Shown: positions 35,986 to 47,692, numbered from the stretch's first letter. The stretch: DNA of 64,000 bases from Aptenodytes patagonicus (GCF_965638725.1 NC_134971.1:439001-503000), one strand, 5' to 3'. Program-made: numbers and translations. Notes: generated by a model from the sequence alone, not told the origin.

Positions 35986-38902
35986 GTGCAATGTAAACAG
36001 GCATGGTACACGTTGGCTCATTAAGCTCCTTGCAGAAAGAGCGGCGTCAGCTCTGGACGGGTTCAGGCTCTGTCTGTCACCTGCTGGGGCTTGGCACGCG
36101 AAAGCCATCGCGCCGGGGCGGCCGAGCGTCCCGCGGTACTGCCTGCGCCGGAGGTGCCCCTCCCCGGCAGCTGCCCCCTGGCCCCCCAGCTCACCGCAGC
36201 TGGGAACGACTCTGCTCTGGGCACCTCCACGCTCACTTCAGGATCGGAAAGCAAAACCACAGCAGCAAATGCACAGCAGAAAGAGGTCAGCGAAATCCGC
36301 CAGTCGGCGAGCAACATCGCGGTGCCCCCGGCACATCCTGCCCCCGCCGCCAGCCAGCTCGGGGAGGTGGTGCCGGGACCTCGGCGTGGGGCGCAGTATC
36401 CCCCAGACCACCTCTCCACCAGGCACCGGAGCCAAGAGGAGCCCGTAGCCGGCACGGTGCAGCTGCCACCGCAACCAGAACTGCTCCAGCAGAGTGTTAC
36501 AGATCCCAGTCTAGCGTAGATGCTGTTTAACAGTTCCAGGAATACAATAGGATCCCGCAAATCCTCCCAAAATGGTAATTTTCACAAGGTATTAGAACGC
36601 AAACACTATAAAAAAGCCACGAGACCGCATCTACACACAAACCACCTCGGATTCAGACTTTTTGGGGGGGGGGGGGGAAGGGGCGGGTGGTGTAAGTTCA
36701 TTTGACTGTTGCCCAATGCCTTTCAACATGGACGGTCTTACAGATCAGTTTAAAAATGGCTCAGAGGATTTGGCTCGCCCTGCAAAGTTTGCCAGCGCCA
36801 GGTAATCTGTCTGAAAGCAAGAACAGGCAAACGGAGTTTGGCGCTGGCTTAAGCAATTGCCTTCGAGGCTTCGATTGCAGAGGACGACGCTCAGCTCCGT
36901 GCTTCAGTAAGACCCGAGAGCCCACCGGAGCACGACACGTACCCAGCCTCCTGATAAGGATCATGAATAATTAAGAAATAAGCTACGGCCGCAGCCGTGG
37001 CTGTCAAAATAAGCCAAGCCCAGAAAGGCACGGTGAAATACGGGCTGCTGCACTGGACAGGCTGGGCCACGCTCCCCCACCTCCCAACCGCTTGGATGCG
37101 CGGGGAAGGATCCGACCTTACAGCCAGCCCTGCCTCGGGGCAGATCCCCGGCCAGCGGCAGGAGCAGCCGGGCAGCCCCGGCGTTGCCCTCTCCTGTGGC
37201 CGCATCAGTCGCTGCTCTCGGGCTCGGAGGGGGAAAGGGAGATGCTCGAGACCGTGGCAGAAAAGCACGTTAAAATTCTCTCTGAGCCTTCACTGCAGCT
37301 CTCCTCCAGTGACGTTCGGTCTGCATCACCGCACGGCCGGGGAAGAGCCGCACTGAGGCAGCTTCGGGCACGCTAACGAACACAAGCCCTGGCTCTCCCG
37401 CTTGCGAGGTGGGGGAACAAAGCAGAAAGCAGCTGTGCACCCACAAAGAGCTGGGGGACCCCCCTGAGGGGCAAGGGCTACTCTTGGCAGGGTCCGCGTG
37501 GGGGCTCCGAGTCGCCAGCCAGACCGAGAGGCAACACTGCCAGCACTTGCAGACCCACACGGGGCTGAGAACCCCAGAGCGGCGGCTGCCACCCCGCACT
37601 GGAAACGTTCACAGGCTGAACGTGCGGGGAGCTGCTGCTCCGGCACCCGACGCCGGCTCACCCCACACCGCTCACAGGCGGCAGCCTCCGCAGGCGGCGA
37701 GCGTGCCGGCAGCACCGGCTCCCCCGCCAGAGGCGCACGCCGGCACGGCCACCGTCCCTGGAGCGCGTTATGTGCATCAGGACTAATTAACCTGTTGATT
37801 CATTAAAAATCTGACACAGTGCGCAGCCTGGGGAGGCTGCAAGCAGCTCCGGCACCGTGCCGGTGCTGCCTTCCCCCAGGCAGGACGCTGCCGTCCTGCC
37901 GCGGGGCTGCAGCCCTGCCAGGGCCAGCGCTGTGCGGCGCTCGCCGAAGCACGCCCAGCGCCAAGGGGTTTGACTGGCGATGCCGATTTAGGCACGGTAA
38001 TTAACGCGACTCCATTCCCTGGCCAAATTGAAGAATGAGCTCTGGTCCCTGCTCCCACGATTGTGAGGCGGTAAACGGGGGAGCACCAAACTCACGTGCC
38101 GATAACAACCACCGCGCTCCACCCCGCAGCAGCTCCCCGAGGTGCGGGGCTCGTCGTGAGCACGAAGATTCCCCCCCCCCCCCAGCAGGGGAGCCCTGAA
38201 ATCGCATCCGCAGCCACTGGAGGTTCAACCCTGAACCCATCCCCGCAGGGACGGACCCATGGCTCTGCGGCAGCACCAGCCCTCTGCACTCGCCCCAGCG
38301 TCACCCAGCCTGACCTACGCGTTACTTTGTGCAAAGTGCAAATATTTCATAGACCGGGAAGCTGAGTGGCATAAAACTACCGGGCTGGCAAGGCGCTGCT
38401 GCATGCAGCGATCCCAAATGTCATCACTGCAGCCGGGCACGGGGATCCCACAGGTCTCTCCCCTCCTCGCCCCGCACAGACGCACCCGGGTGCTGGCGCA
38501 GGAGGATTCAGCTCTCGGCAGAGGGTGGGCACGGGCTGCCTGACCCCACGGCATCCCTTTACGCGCGGATCCCTCACTCAAAGGGTAGCGACGTGAGCCG
38601 TTTGGTGGACGCCGGCCAGGGAAAACGGCGAGGTTTGTGCTAGCAGGAAACACCTACGGCCCGAGCCCCGTCCGGGCTGTCCTCCCCAGCCGGCACTCGC
38701 TGGAAGGAACCTTCTGGCATGGCTGCCAGACCCGAAAAGTTGCGACAGCTCTTGCTCCGAGCTCGCCGCTCCGCGTCCCAGTTTTGGGGTACGCGGCGGG
38801 AACTTTGCACCAGCAGGTGCAATGCCCGGCCAGAAACTGAAATCCTCCAGCGAGATCCCGCCTGCCCAGTGCAGAACGCAGCGGCGCGGCTTCGGCACTC
38901 AC

Positions 38903-40167
38903 CTGTGCTGTTCGAGGGTCTCGTTGTCCGGCAGCTCTGCCCCGCACACACTGCACTGCTCGCCCAGGGCTCTGCTCTCCGTCTTCATGCCGGCCGCCAG
39001 CTCCCCCAGCTTGCTGAACAGCTCCCGCTGGATGAAGCCCTGGGGCAGCAGCCCCCCGTAGGCGCTGAAGTCCATGGAGACGGCCAGGGCCGGCTGCACG
39101 TGCAGGGCGGACGCCACGGAGGGTGGCACGCCGAGCACCGGCTCAGTCTTGTGGTTCGGCAGCAGGGAGTAGATGCCCAGGGGCTTCTCGCCCTGGGCGG
39201 CAGCGGCGGACGGCTCTGGCCCCAGCGGCAGCCCCTGGCCAGGCTCGGGCGGCGGCTCGGCACCCTCTTCGCGGGCATAGTGCAGTTCGCGAGCGCTGGT
39301 GATGACGCTGCCGCGGGTCGGGGTGCCGGGCCCTTCCTTGCCCTTCTCGTCGGGCTTCTCCCCGCCGGAGGCGCCAGGCTCGACCGTCCGGGGGCTGTCG
39401 CGGCTGGAGGCGTCGTCCACCTGCATCGCTTCGGTTTTGACCTCGGCGAGGCCGGGGGGGCGGCGGGCGGCAGTGGGGCGTGAGTCCTCGGGGGCGCTGG
39501 GCGGCAGGGCGCCCTGCAGCAGCGACTGCCCGATGGTCATCAAGCTGTCCACCGCCGCCTTGGTGGGACTCATGGCGGAGAGGGGGCCGAAGGAAGCGGA
39601 GGCGGAGGGGCTCTGCTCCGCCGCGGCCGCCGGCAGGCTCTGGCCAGCCGCACCTGTGTAGCCACTCTCCTCAGCGGCAGGCTTGGAGATGAAGAGGCCC
39701 TTGATGTACCTCGACTTCCTCTCCTCCTCTTCCTCGGTGGCGGCGCCTCCATCGGCCATGGCGACTTCGGCGTCGTTGTCCTCGGAGGCCTGGATGGTCT
39801 CCAGGATCTTCAGGCACTGCTCCTCCAGGTACTCGATTTCCAGGATCTCGGCAGCGTAGAGCAGGTCGTCCAAGTCTTCGACCTTGGCCTGCAGGGTGGC
39901 GGTGTACGCGTACTCCAGGATCTGCTGGAACGTCTTTGGCGAGAGGAAGTCCAGGGTGTAATGCTGGCTGTTGCGGTGGAAGAGGATCTCGAACATCTTG
40001 CTGGTGCAGGCCAGCACCGTCCGGTGCGCGTGGAACTCCTGGCTGTCCACCATGATGACCACGTCGCACAGCGTCCCCGCCAGGCGCATCTGGTTGGCTT
40101 TGTGCAGCAGCCCGGTGGGGTGGCAGGGGTTCTGCAGCTGGATCGTGCCCATCTTAGTCAAATCCAT
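38903..40167 (-). CDS. ZBTB16: ZBTB16 coding exon 2: BTB/POZ domain, linker, first half of zinc finger 1
   Basis: It encodes residues 1-421 plus two bases. The start at 40167 has strong Kozak context (G at -3, G at +4) and matches the known PLZF start, MDLTKMG. The frame extends upstream only to a GTG just after a stop, so no longer form is likely. The BTB/POZ domain spans about residues 7-123 and is nearly identical to human, including Asp35 and Arg49 of the charged corepressor pocket. An acidic run lies at 145-149. Thr282-Pro matches a reported CDK2 site. Lys244 (VKTE) and Lys395 (MKTE) fit the SUMO consensus. Cys405, Cys408 and His421 are the first three zinc ligands of finger 1. The donor reads CACAG|GTGAGT. 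The linker (about 130-400) is richer in Ala and Pro than human. Frame, length and motifs are intact. Confidence 0.97.
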
Positions 40168-40241
40168 TGCGCTCCCGAGGCTCACTCATCAGGGTGCCTT
40201 GCCGTCGCTCAAATCTGGGACTAGCTTTGTGTGCCGACTAT
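40154..40241 (-). promoter_or_regulatory. ZBTB16: ZBTB16 exon 2 5' UTR, splice acceptor and overlapping uORF
   Basis: The acceptor is seen on the minus strand as TTTTGTTTTCGCAG just above 40241, giving 74 nt of 5' UTR in exon 2 before the start codon at 40167. An upstream ATG at 40189-40187 is out of frame with the main start. It opens an 11-codon uORF whose TAA lies at 40156-40154, so it overlaps the main start. Its context is weak (C at -3, A at +4) while the main start is strong, so leaky scanning should still reach the PLZF start. The acceptor and uORF are read directly; any translational effect is inferred. Confidence 0.7.
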
Positions 40242-40251
40242 CTGCGAAAAC

Positions 40252-40399
40252 AAAAGGCGGAGGGGGGAGAGAGGAGCAGAGAGGAGAGCGAAGGGGGGGG
40301 GGGGAAGAAAGAGAAAGGGGAAAAGAGAGGAGAGAGGAGAGCGGAGAGGGAGAGAGGAGAGCGGAGAGGGAGAGAGGAGAGCGGAGAGGAGAGGAGAGG
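40252..40399. repeat. 148-bp homopurine (plus) / homopyrimidine (minus) tract at the exon 2 acceptor
   Basis: The plus strand is almost wholly A and G with only a few C interruptions. In the sense of ZBTB16 it is a very long C/T tract ending within about 10 nt of the exon 2 acceptor, so it serves as an oversized polypyrimidine tract. Such mirror-like purine tracts can form triplex (H-) DNA. It contains three 20-bp tandem copies at 40331-40390 and an 11-12-nt G run near 40297. Confidence 0.9.
40331..40390. repeat. Three tandem copies of a 20-bp GA-rich unit
   Basis: The units start at 40331, 40351 and 40371 and read AGAGAGGAGAGCGGAGAGGG. The first two are identical and the third differs only at its last base. 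They lie inside the purine tract upstream of ZBTB16 exon 2, so copy-number change would alter its pyrimidine tract. Confidence 0.9.
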
Positions 40400-40429
40400 T
40401 TAGCCCGCAGCCCGGCTGCGACTCGCCAA

Positions 40430-41330
40430 AAAGTTTCTGCGCTGGGCTCGGCGGAGGCCGGCGGGTGCCGGGGCGGCGGAGCCGCGTCCCCGCCGCTGCC
40501 GCCCGGGGAAGGGGGCGCGGCGCAGCGCATCCCCCCCCTCCGGCCGCCGCCGCGCCCGCTCGGCTCCGGCGCGTCCCGTCCCGCCCGCGGGGCTCCGCCG
40601 AGCAGCGGAGAGCCATCAGGTGCACGGCGGGAGCCGGCGGAGCCCCGTCCCCGCGGGCGGGAGGGAGGGTGGGGGGGCCGGGGGGGGGGGCCCGGGGCAG
40701 CCCGCCGCCCGCCCCCTGCCCGCACTCACGGCGGCCGGCGGCTGCTCCGGCAGTTCGCACTGCCCGCTCTCATCGCCGCCGCCGCCGCTCGCCGCGCCGC
40801 GCAGCAAATCACCGCGGCGCCGGCCCACGGGCCGCCCCGCGCCCACGTCAGGCCTCCCCCACCCACCCACCCACCCCCCCCCGCACCCCCCCCCCCGCCG
40901 CCGCCCGCTCCATCTTGAGTGCGGGCGCCCCCCCCCGGCCCCGCCCCGCGCATCCCCGGCCCCGCCGCGGCACCTTGCGGGGCGGCGAGCGGAGCGGAGC
41001 GGAGCGGGGCCGGGGCGGCGGCTGGACAGCGCTGCCAACAACAAACATGGAGGAGCCGCCGGCGGCGGCGGCGGCGGCGGGGGGCCGAGGCACCGGGGAG
41101 CCGAGGCACCGGCGGCGCGGCTGCCCCCCGGGCCCCGCCGCGCCTCCGCCGGCGGCAGCGCCGGGCTGCGAGCGGGGGCTGCCCGCCCCGACGGGATGCG
41201 CGCACCGCCCCACCCGCGCCCTCGCCCACGCGAGACAAAAGCGACCCCGGGGGGGGGGGGTGGGGTGGGAACCGGCCCCCGGGCGCGAAACCTCCCCGCC
41301 TCAACAAACTCCGCGCTTTAGAAGCCCGGC
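40430..41330 (-). promoter_or_regulatory. ZBTB16: CpG island, probable ZBTB16 promoter and noncoding exon 1
   Basis: This block is extremely GC- and CpG-rich and sits immediately 5' of coding exon 2, the expected place for a TATA-less CpG-island promoter. On the minus strand a donor, CCGCC|GTGAGTGC, would end a noncoding exon 1 at 40730 and leave a short intron 1 (40242-40729, 488 nt) before the exon 2 acceptor. The -1 base of this donor is C rather than G, so the call is moderate. I cannot place the transcription start. Long plus-strand open frames here are by-products of GC richness. Confidence 0.65.
41056..41083. repeat. CGG/GGC trinucleotide repeat in the CpG island
   Basis: A short run of GGC triplets lies within the ZBTB16 CpG island, a common feature of GC-rich promoters and 5' UTRs. 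It could lie in the transcribed 5' UTR if transcription starts upstream of it, which cannot be decided here. Confidence 0.6.
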
Positions 41331-41979
41331 CCCGGGTCAGCCGGTGCTAAGGGGAGGCGGACACCCAGATTTAAGAGCAGGGAGAGAAGGTAAAAACCGA
41401 GCAGAAAGCCAAGTTTCGGGTTCGGCGACGGATTTTGGCTGGGAGCCGTTCCGGGCGCGACGCGACACCGAGCGCGCGCCACCCCGGTGGAGCTTATTTC
41501 GCCCAGATTAAACGCCTACCCCACACTGGCACCGCTCACATGTAGGGACGCGGCGGGTCCCCGCGCCCGAGGATGGGCGACGGAGGTCTGCCGGCAAAGA
41601 TCGGTGACGGCAGCCTCGGAAAGGGAGCAAAACAAAACGGGAAGGGGAAACGCCGGCGGCTCTGCAACGCCGACAACAACAGAAAAAGGCAGCGGTAGAG
41701 CGTGGGCCGCGAGATGCCCCACGCCGAGGGAGCTGCTCCCCAGGCAGAGCATCCTTAACCGGGGTCACGCGTGCACTCCGGCACCTCGGCGGTGCCCGCG
41801 CTCGGTGCATTTAAAGACCCGTGTCATCTGCAGGGGACGGCACGGTAGCGGCAACAACTCTCCCTCCCCAGCGCTACCCGTGGCACACCGCAGCCAGCCC
41901 AGGGCCCGGCATCGTCAGCTAAAACAACAAATACGGACGGTATTAGTACAAAGATACCCTTGGGGTAAAGCAGCGCAAA

Positions 41980-42200
41980 TGTAATCTAAGGAGAATGTTA
42001 TGGGGAAGTGTGTTTATAATTATAATGGGATTTAATGTACTTTGGGACCAGATGATAGCAGTCATTTAACAAGAACAGCCTAATAACAGAGGCCTCACAA
42101 TGAAAGGCGGCGCTGCTTGGGTTATTAGACGCGTATGATAACGCAGCGCTCGCGGTAGTATACTGACGGGTAAGGCATCAGCTACCCCTATTTTTTCGGG
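41980..42200. promoter_or_regulatory. Candidate conserved element 0.7 kb upstream of the ZBTB16 CpG island
   Basis: AT-rich stretch starting with GTTTATAATTATAATGGG and containing AACAGCCTAATAACAGAGG. It sits just beyond the promoter island, where a proximal enhancer would be plausible. Composition only. Confidence 0.3.
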
Positions 42201-43729
42201 GGTTATAACTCTGCCGTTTTAACTGGCAGAGCGCGAAAACGCGGAGCGCAGGCAGCCAGCGTGCCTGCAGTATGGGTTTTTTAATTGCCTAAAACTGCTC
42301 GAGTTCCTCCCCCTCCCCGACTTTTAAATCCGAACGACTGAAAGGGGGGAAATAGCGAGACAGTGTGGTTTCAGGTGTTTGTTTACCCTCCTCTAACTTT
42401 TAAAAGGCTTGATTTCAGGACTGAAATTTTGCAGACGGTTAGGGGTATGTTTTTTAGTGTAGCTCGCATGAAATTAAGCTGCGTGAGTCCCATTAGCAAT
42501 AATGGAAATCCCACGGCTAAATTCCCAGGCAGCATCCTGAAAATTAACCCCCCAGTCCTTCCCGTCAACCGGTGCGTTGCGCTTTCTGTTGCTCCTCTAA
42601 TACCTATAGTAAAAGCTACTGAGTTGTTTAAGAGACTGGCTTCCCGCAGCTGCCCTTCCCAAAAGGTACCCACCAGCCTGTCGACCCCGAGCAGGGAAAC
42701 CCTGCGCGCCCCAGGCAGCGGCGTGCCCGAATCCCTCCTGGATTGACAGCGTGCCGCCGCGTTGGCGTTACGGGCAGAGCGTGCTGGCGTCTTTGGAGAC
42801 CTCCCTGGGCAGCAGGGGGTTTGAATGTGACGGTTGTTTTGCTTTTAGAGGCGAAGCAAGATGGAAGAGCTGGTTAGACAACTCTGGCCAGAGCATCTTT
42901 CCACAAGCCGCGTTTCTCAGCCAAAACCGAAGGGACCCCCCTTCACTCGGGGATTTCTTCCCTCGCCCGCCTCTGTTTCCGAGCGGGCTGCACCAAAGCA
43001 AGCTCTGCCAAGCCCAGACCTCCCCAAGGCACCGTGGAGGTCTTTCTCCCGACCCCTCTGGCCGGCCCACGCCGGCTCTGCCCGTATCCGAGCCCTGTTG
43101 CCTCCCGAACTGTTACAGTCCCCCGCACGCAGCCGTGCGCACACAGAGCTGGGAGATCCCTTGCTGGCAAGAAGGCAGAGCAATCATAACGCGCATAAAG
43201 CGGGAGAAAGCCAAAAACTCCTGTCCATGACCTCGAGCGTCAACTCCCTTTCCCCCAGCAACGCCCCCCACATGCTGCGCAGGGGAAATGCTAAAGAAAC
43301 GCAAACTCCTCCCTGCAGAGCCTTGGCCAAGGCGCCCGTGACCTCGCTTACGTCAGGTGCCTCGATCCGGAACGGAAAGGACCGATCGGGACGCCCTCAC
43401 AAGCCAGAGAGAAGAAGCAGAAATAGCCACTTGCCTTAGTGCCCCGGGGAAGGGAAGAAGAACCATCTCCCAGGTTCAGGCATCGGACCTGCAGGCACGC
43501 CGAGAGGCCGGTGGCTCCGGGGCGGGAGGTACCTGGCGGAGCAGGAGCAGCCCTGTGGGACGGGGGGCCGTTACAGGGCTGCCCAGCACCTGCAGCCCCC
43601 CCCAGGTGGGGCCCACAGAGATGCCGAAACCAAGCTCGGGAAGCCACCGCCGCGGCCTTCGGGGTCGTTTCCCCACGCCCCGGCACGGGAGTTAATCACC
43701 TGTCGCTGCCCCCCAGTACCTTCCATTTC

Positions 43730-44010
43730 CTTCCCATCTCTCCCCATCAGTTTCCAATTTATTTACTTTTCTGATCTTAATCCCCACCTTGTAGTGTAAC
43801 GTGTTTATTAGAAAGGAACCAGCACGTTAAATGAAGCCAAGCTGGGCTCTTGTGTTAAATAGCAGTCACGCCCAAGTGCCTCTCCATGTGCCATTACTCC
43901 AAGTGATTGAGGCAATTTCTTCCTCCGCCATGAGTTTCAGTTGTAAATCTCTCAACCAGATACGGGGGCAATGATCTGCTGCCTGGTGCCATTATTATTA
44001 ACCTCCAGCA
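43730..44010. promoter_or_regulatory. Candidate conserved noncoding element upstream of ZBTB16
   Basis: About 280 bp of balanced, low-CpG, non-repetitive sequence between GC-rich flanks. It contains an NKX-like CCAAGTG, a TGATTGA word and GCCATTATTATTAACC. Its texture is that of a vertebrate conserved enhancer. No open frame. Confidence 0.35.
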
Positions 44011-47000
44011 TTAAACTCGTGAGCCGTCCGTGGTTTCTCGGGAAGGTCTTCCTGTGAAAGGACCAGGCAGAGCACGGGCATCCTTCCCGGGAAACCTGGG
44101 GATCCCCTCAGATCCACTCCTAGTCCCCAGCCCTTCGTTTATTTTGGACGGGGAGAGGCGAACGTTCACTTTCCCAACAGAAGTAGCCTGGCGAGCGTCA
44201 GCAGGCCTGCAGGCACAAAGCATGGATAGGGCAAAGTAACGACCTGTAAGCATTTTGAGGGATGATGGAAGGGCAGCTTCAGGCTTCTCCTCCAGGACTC
44301 AGCTAGGCACGCGGAGAGGAAGAGGAGAAGAAAACAGAAAAGTCCCCAAAATTACAGTAAGAAAGGAAACTCCTTCTTCAGGATGCTTAGCCCACAAAAA
44401 AAACAACATCGTGGGAGACAACTTCAGCAAGAAGGTCCCCCAGCATCATCCACCCTGCGTGAACGGGAGGGGAGGAGGACTCCCCCCAGCTGGCCTCTCT
44501 CTGTCACCCCCCAAAACCCACACGCAGGCAGCTGCTCCTTTCCCTCTCCCCCAGGTAAACGCCCTTTTCCATCACCTGCGATCCTCCAGCAACATTAGAC
44601 AGACTCATCATCCCTCCACTTTCCACCCCAGAGAGGGATGCAACAAAAGGGCTCCCGCTTCTCCAGCCTGCTGGGCCCCGAATTTAGTTGCCCCCGCGCC
44701 AGCTCTGCCCCTCAGACCTCTTCTCCCCGCTGCTTCGGAGAACCGGCTGGTGCACACCCGAGCTGCACACAGGGTGAGGCGACGGGAACTTTCCTACATT
44801 GCAACTCGTACATTTTCCTAGGAATAGTTTTGTTTCGCTTTTGGTGTATTTGGAGGGTTTTCCAGTCTTGCTGGTGCGGAGCTGAATTATGAAACACTGG
44901 AACAAGGATTTTGTGCAAAATAGGAGCTGTTTTGACTGAAATCGAAAATCCATGACTTTCAAAACCTGATTTTTGGTATCGCTCCAGACTTTGCGAGAAG
45001 TTTACAGCATCCAAACTCCGGCGTGCACACGCACCAGACCAGGATTTTGTCAGGCACGTTAGCTTTGCTCAGAGACAGGGTAGAGCGCGGTGCTCTACTT
45101 TCGCATGCGGCAAGCTGACAGCTTATGAAAAGATGATTAAATGTGTTAGACTTTATTTAAAAAAAAAAAAAAAACCAACAAACCAAACCTAAATGCACAA
45201 AGCTGTTTGTAAGGGGGAGGGAGGAAAGCCGCAGCGGGCCCCTGGAAGGCTGCTCAGCGTGCAGCCACGGCGCGTTAAGCTCCCTGTGAAACCCATTGAT
45301 TAGCACCAGGATCCGTCCGAGCTGTGCAGATATCGGACCCGAGGGCATTGTGGCGGCACGGGGGAGCGGAGGAGTCGGGAACAGGCCCTTTATTGTGCCA
45401 CCGCTCGCCGCACAAAGGGAACCTGAGAGTCACCCCGAGGATGCAGCTGGTTCGGGGACTGCGGCGTGGGGCGGTGGGATGCAAGCAGCACGGCTTTGCG
45501 CTTTTCCGCAGGTTATCCACGTTGCAACCGATGCCGAAGTAAACTGTTGCAGGAGCACAGCTGTAACCGAACCCAACGGGAGCCGCACAGGAGCTCTCCC
45601 CTTGCCGTGGGAAAGGTGAACGTGTAAGGTCTAATAATTGAGACGGAGCTAACTAGACACGCGTGGACCGTCACGGGGCGAGCACGCTGCAGAAACCCTT
45701 GCCCACCCTTCCCCGCGCGCCTGCCTTTTCCCTTCAACCTACTGGCCCCGGCTCGACAAGGGATACCATCCGGCCAACGCTCGAGCACGCGAAAAAGGCA
45801 TGGCAGCGGCTACGAGGATAACTGCGTCACCCGCCTCGTGACCCGAACAGCCTGGTGTGTCACCCCGCACGTCTGCGCGGCTCGGCCGGGCTGAACGGGG
45901 CTGCTGCACGTGTGTGTCTGTGCGTGACCGGCAGCTTCCCGGCCTGAAAAATCCTCCCTTTCCTCTGTTGTTTTTTTGTTTTTTTTTTTTTAAGCTAGGC
46001 TCCTTTAAGGGATATTGCATCCGAGCAACAAATGGGGGACACTAAAATCCTTACGGCACGGCATTTCTGCTCGTAAGCGCCGCTCTGAGTCACAACTTTG
46101 CTCATCCGAGCACTGGCTCACAGTCGTAGGTTTGCGCCGCGGCGGGGACGACCGAATCGATGCCGTTACATCAAAAGAGCGGATTAGCATCCCTCCTGGA
46201 CTTAGGAGGCACGGGTTGCGGTGCACAAAACACGGGTGAAAGGAGATACGTGCTGCTCGTGCCTTTCCCAGGAGCGTGTCCCTCCATTCCTCCCCCTTTG
46301 TCCAGGTTCTAGATGCCACGCAGCCCTTAAGACAATGAGGCTAATTAGCGGCTTACGGCCCTGAGCCTGCAAAGGCTGGGAGGGTGAGTGGGAGCTGTGA
46401 CTCAGGAGGGTGGCAGCCCGGGCCAGCCTTCCCGCATTCCTCCCCTAAATCCCCCACACAAAAGGGAATTTAGCCACAGTGACTCAGCGAAGGAGCACAA
46501 ACTTTACAGCCGGGCTTTGAACCGCCGTGTTTATGTATTCCCCCCCCCCCCCAGCAACGCGCTGCCGGGTTAGTAATTAAATAAAAATGTCTCCCTCTAG
46601 CAGGCTATGACCTAATCATTTGTACAGTACCTATTTTTAGCGTTACCCTTTGTACGTAGTCGAGAGAGCTCGAGCCGGGGGCAGCAACTTTTGAAGTCCT
46701 AATAAGTGGGGAGGGGGGGGGGGCGTCTTTGTTTAATTTACTGTGTAATTATTTTTCCTCTTTTCCCCTTCTCGTCACCTAAAATATTTGACATCCTGCA
46801 TGGGACAAGAAGAGAGATGTGCCAAGGCTTTAAATGTCAGCCCTAACTGTACGGAGCTGAGGCGGCTGCACGCGTGCTCGGTAAAGTTCATCCCAGAAAA
46901 AAAACCCACTTTTAAATAGAGCAGAATCTACATTGGGGCCTTAGCAAAATGCTTCTGGGGGGCGGGGGGGGGGCTCGCTCTGTCCTCCGAAATAGGGGAT

Positions 47001-47631
47001 GCTCTAACAAGGTTTGTTGCCGAGTTTCAGCCCGCTTTTCCCCCGTCTCCCTCACCTCCCTTTGGTTTTTGGTTCTCCTCAGGATTAATTTAGCTCTGGA
47101 GAAGGCGACGGTTTCAGCGTGGCAAGATGTTATTAATGCTGGCTGGTTCCCCCCCCAGGAGCGGGGCGCAGGGCTGCACCTCCACCCAGGAGCCCCCTCT
47201 TAGGGGGACATTCCTTCTCCAGAAGGATCAGGCCCAAGTTTAGACACTAAGAAGAATTCCAGGCGAGGTAAATACCCATCTCATGCTTTTCTGAGCGCGC
47301 GATTAACGTCTCATTAACATATTGCTTAAACCTCCTCCTGCCTTTAAACAGGACAGTTTTCGAGAGCCCCTGAATGACTTCGGAGCTTAAAACCCTGAAA
47401 GTCACTCAGGACCACAAGTGGCATCGGCCATCCCGTTGAGAGCAGGCAGTTTTCATGCCCTGGCGATACTCGAGTTCGTTTACTGCAGGGAGCGAGCCAA
47501 GTCCTGAATCCCAATCACCGAGCAAACACCTTTACCCCTAATTTCATCTTTCCTCTCTAGCAAGGGCAAAGCTCCACGTCCCATTTCCAGTTGCATGAGT
47601 CATCTGTTCCCCTTTCCAAAGGGAAAGGGAA

Positions 47632-47692
47632 AGATATAGATATAGATATAGATATATATACACACACACACGTGCCTCTGTGTGTGTGTGCA
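47632..47692. repeat. Compound microsatellite (ATAGAT)n, (TA)n, (CA)n, (TG)n
   Basis: Four ATAGAT-like units are followed by TATATA, then CACACACACACGTG and, after CCTC, TGTGTGTGTGTGCAC. The CA and TG arms are complementary and could form a hairpin. It lies in the intergenic region. Confidence 0.9.

Larger units (their letters stand above)
24059..38902 (-). other. ZBTB16: ZBTB16 long intron, segment between CR1 and exon 2
   Basis: AT-richer blocks lie at 24,530-24,830, 26,190-26,460, 30,170-30,640, 31,980-32,180, 32,590-32,900, 33,470-33,720, 34,160-34,450, 35,200-35,530 and 36,500-36,660, with GC-rich DNA between them. A minisatellite (26,735-26,895), a 20-nt C run (28775-28794), a 14-nt G run (36664-36677) and simple repeats are present. 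Positions 27,600-29,900 are strongly GC-rich and full of incidental open frames. No exon was recognised. Positions 36,660-38,900 hold nothing definite apart from a 13-nt C run (38171-38183). Confidence 0.55.
1..40730 (-). other. ZBTB16: ZBTB16 (PLZF) gene, 5' half, partial
   Basis: The gene reads right to left. Exon 2 (38903-40241) and exon 3 (7235-7332) join with matching phase: exon 2 ends with two bases of an Arg codon and exon 3 supplies the third. The joined reading frame matches PLZF without a break. A noncoding exon 1 probably ends at 40730 in the CpG island. PLZF is a nuclear BTB zinc-finger repressor that recruits corepressors and histone deacetylases and acts in limb and skeletal patterning, germline stem cells and innate-like lymphocytes (family knowledge). 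Exon 3 ends in phase 1, so the gene must continue below position 1. I found no exon for fingers 3-9 between 1 and 7234. The intron between exons 2 and 3 is 31,570 nt; long introns are normal for this gene. Confidence 0.95.

Noticed and set aside
40168..40185. Six-residue N-terminal extension of PLZF
   Set aside because: It would need a GTG start immediately after an in-frame stop. The ATG at 40167 has strong context and matches the known protein.
40231..41511. A 426-residue plus-strand open frame across the ZBTB16 CpG island
   Set aside because: Arg/Pro/Gly/Ala-rich low-complexity translation of a GA tract and CpG island, with no domain. It overlaps the true promoter and exon 2 acceptor.
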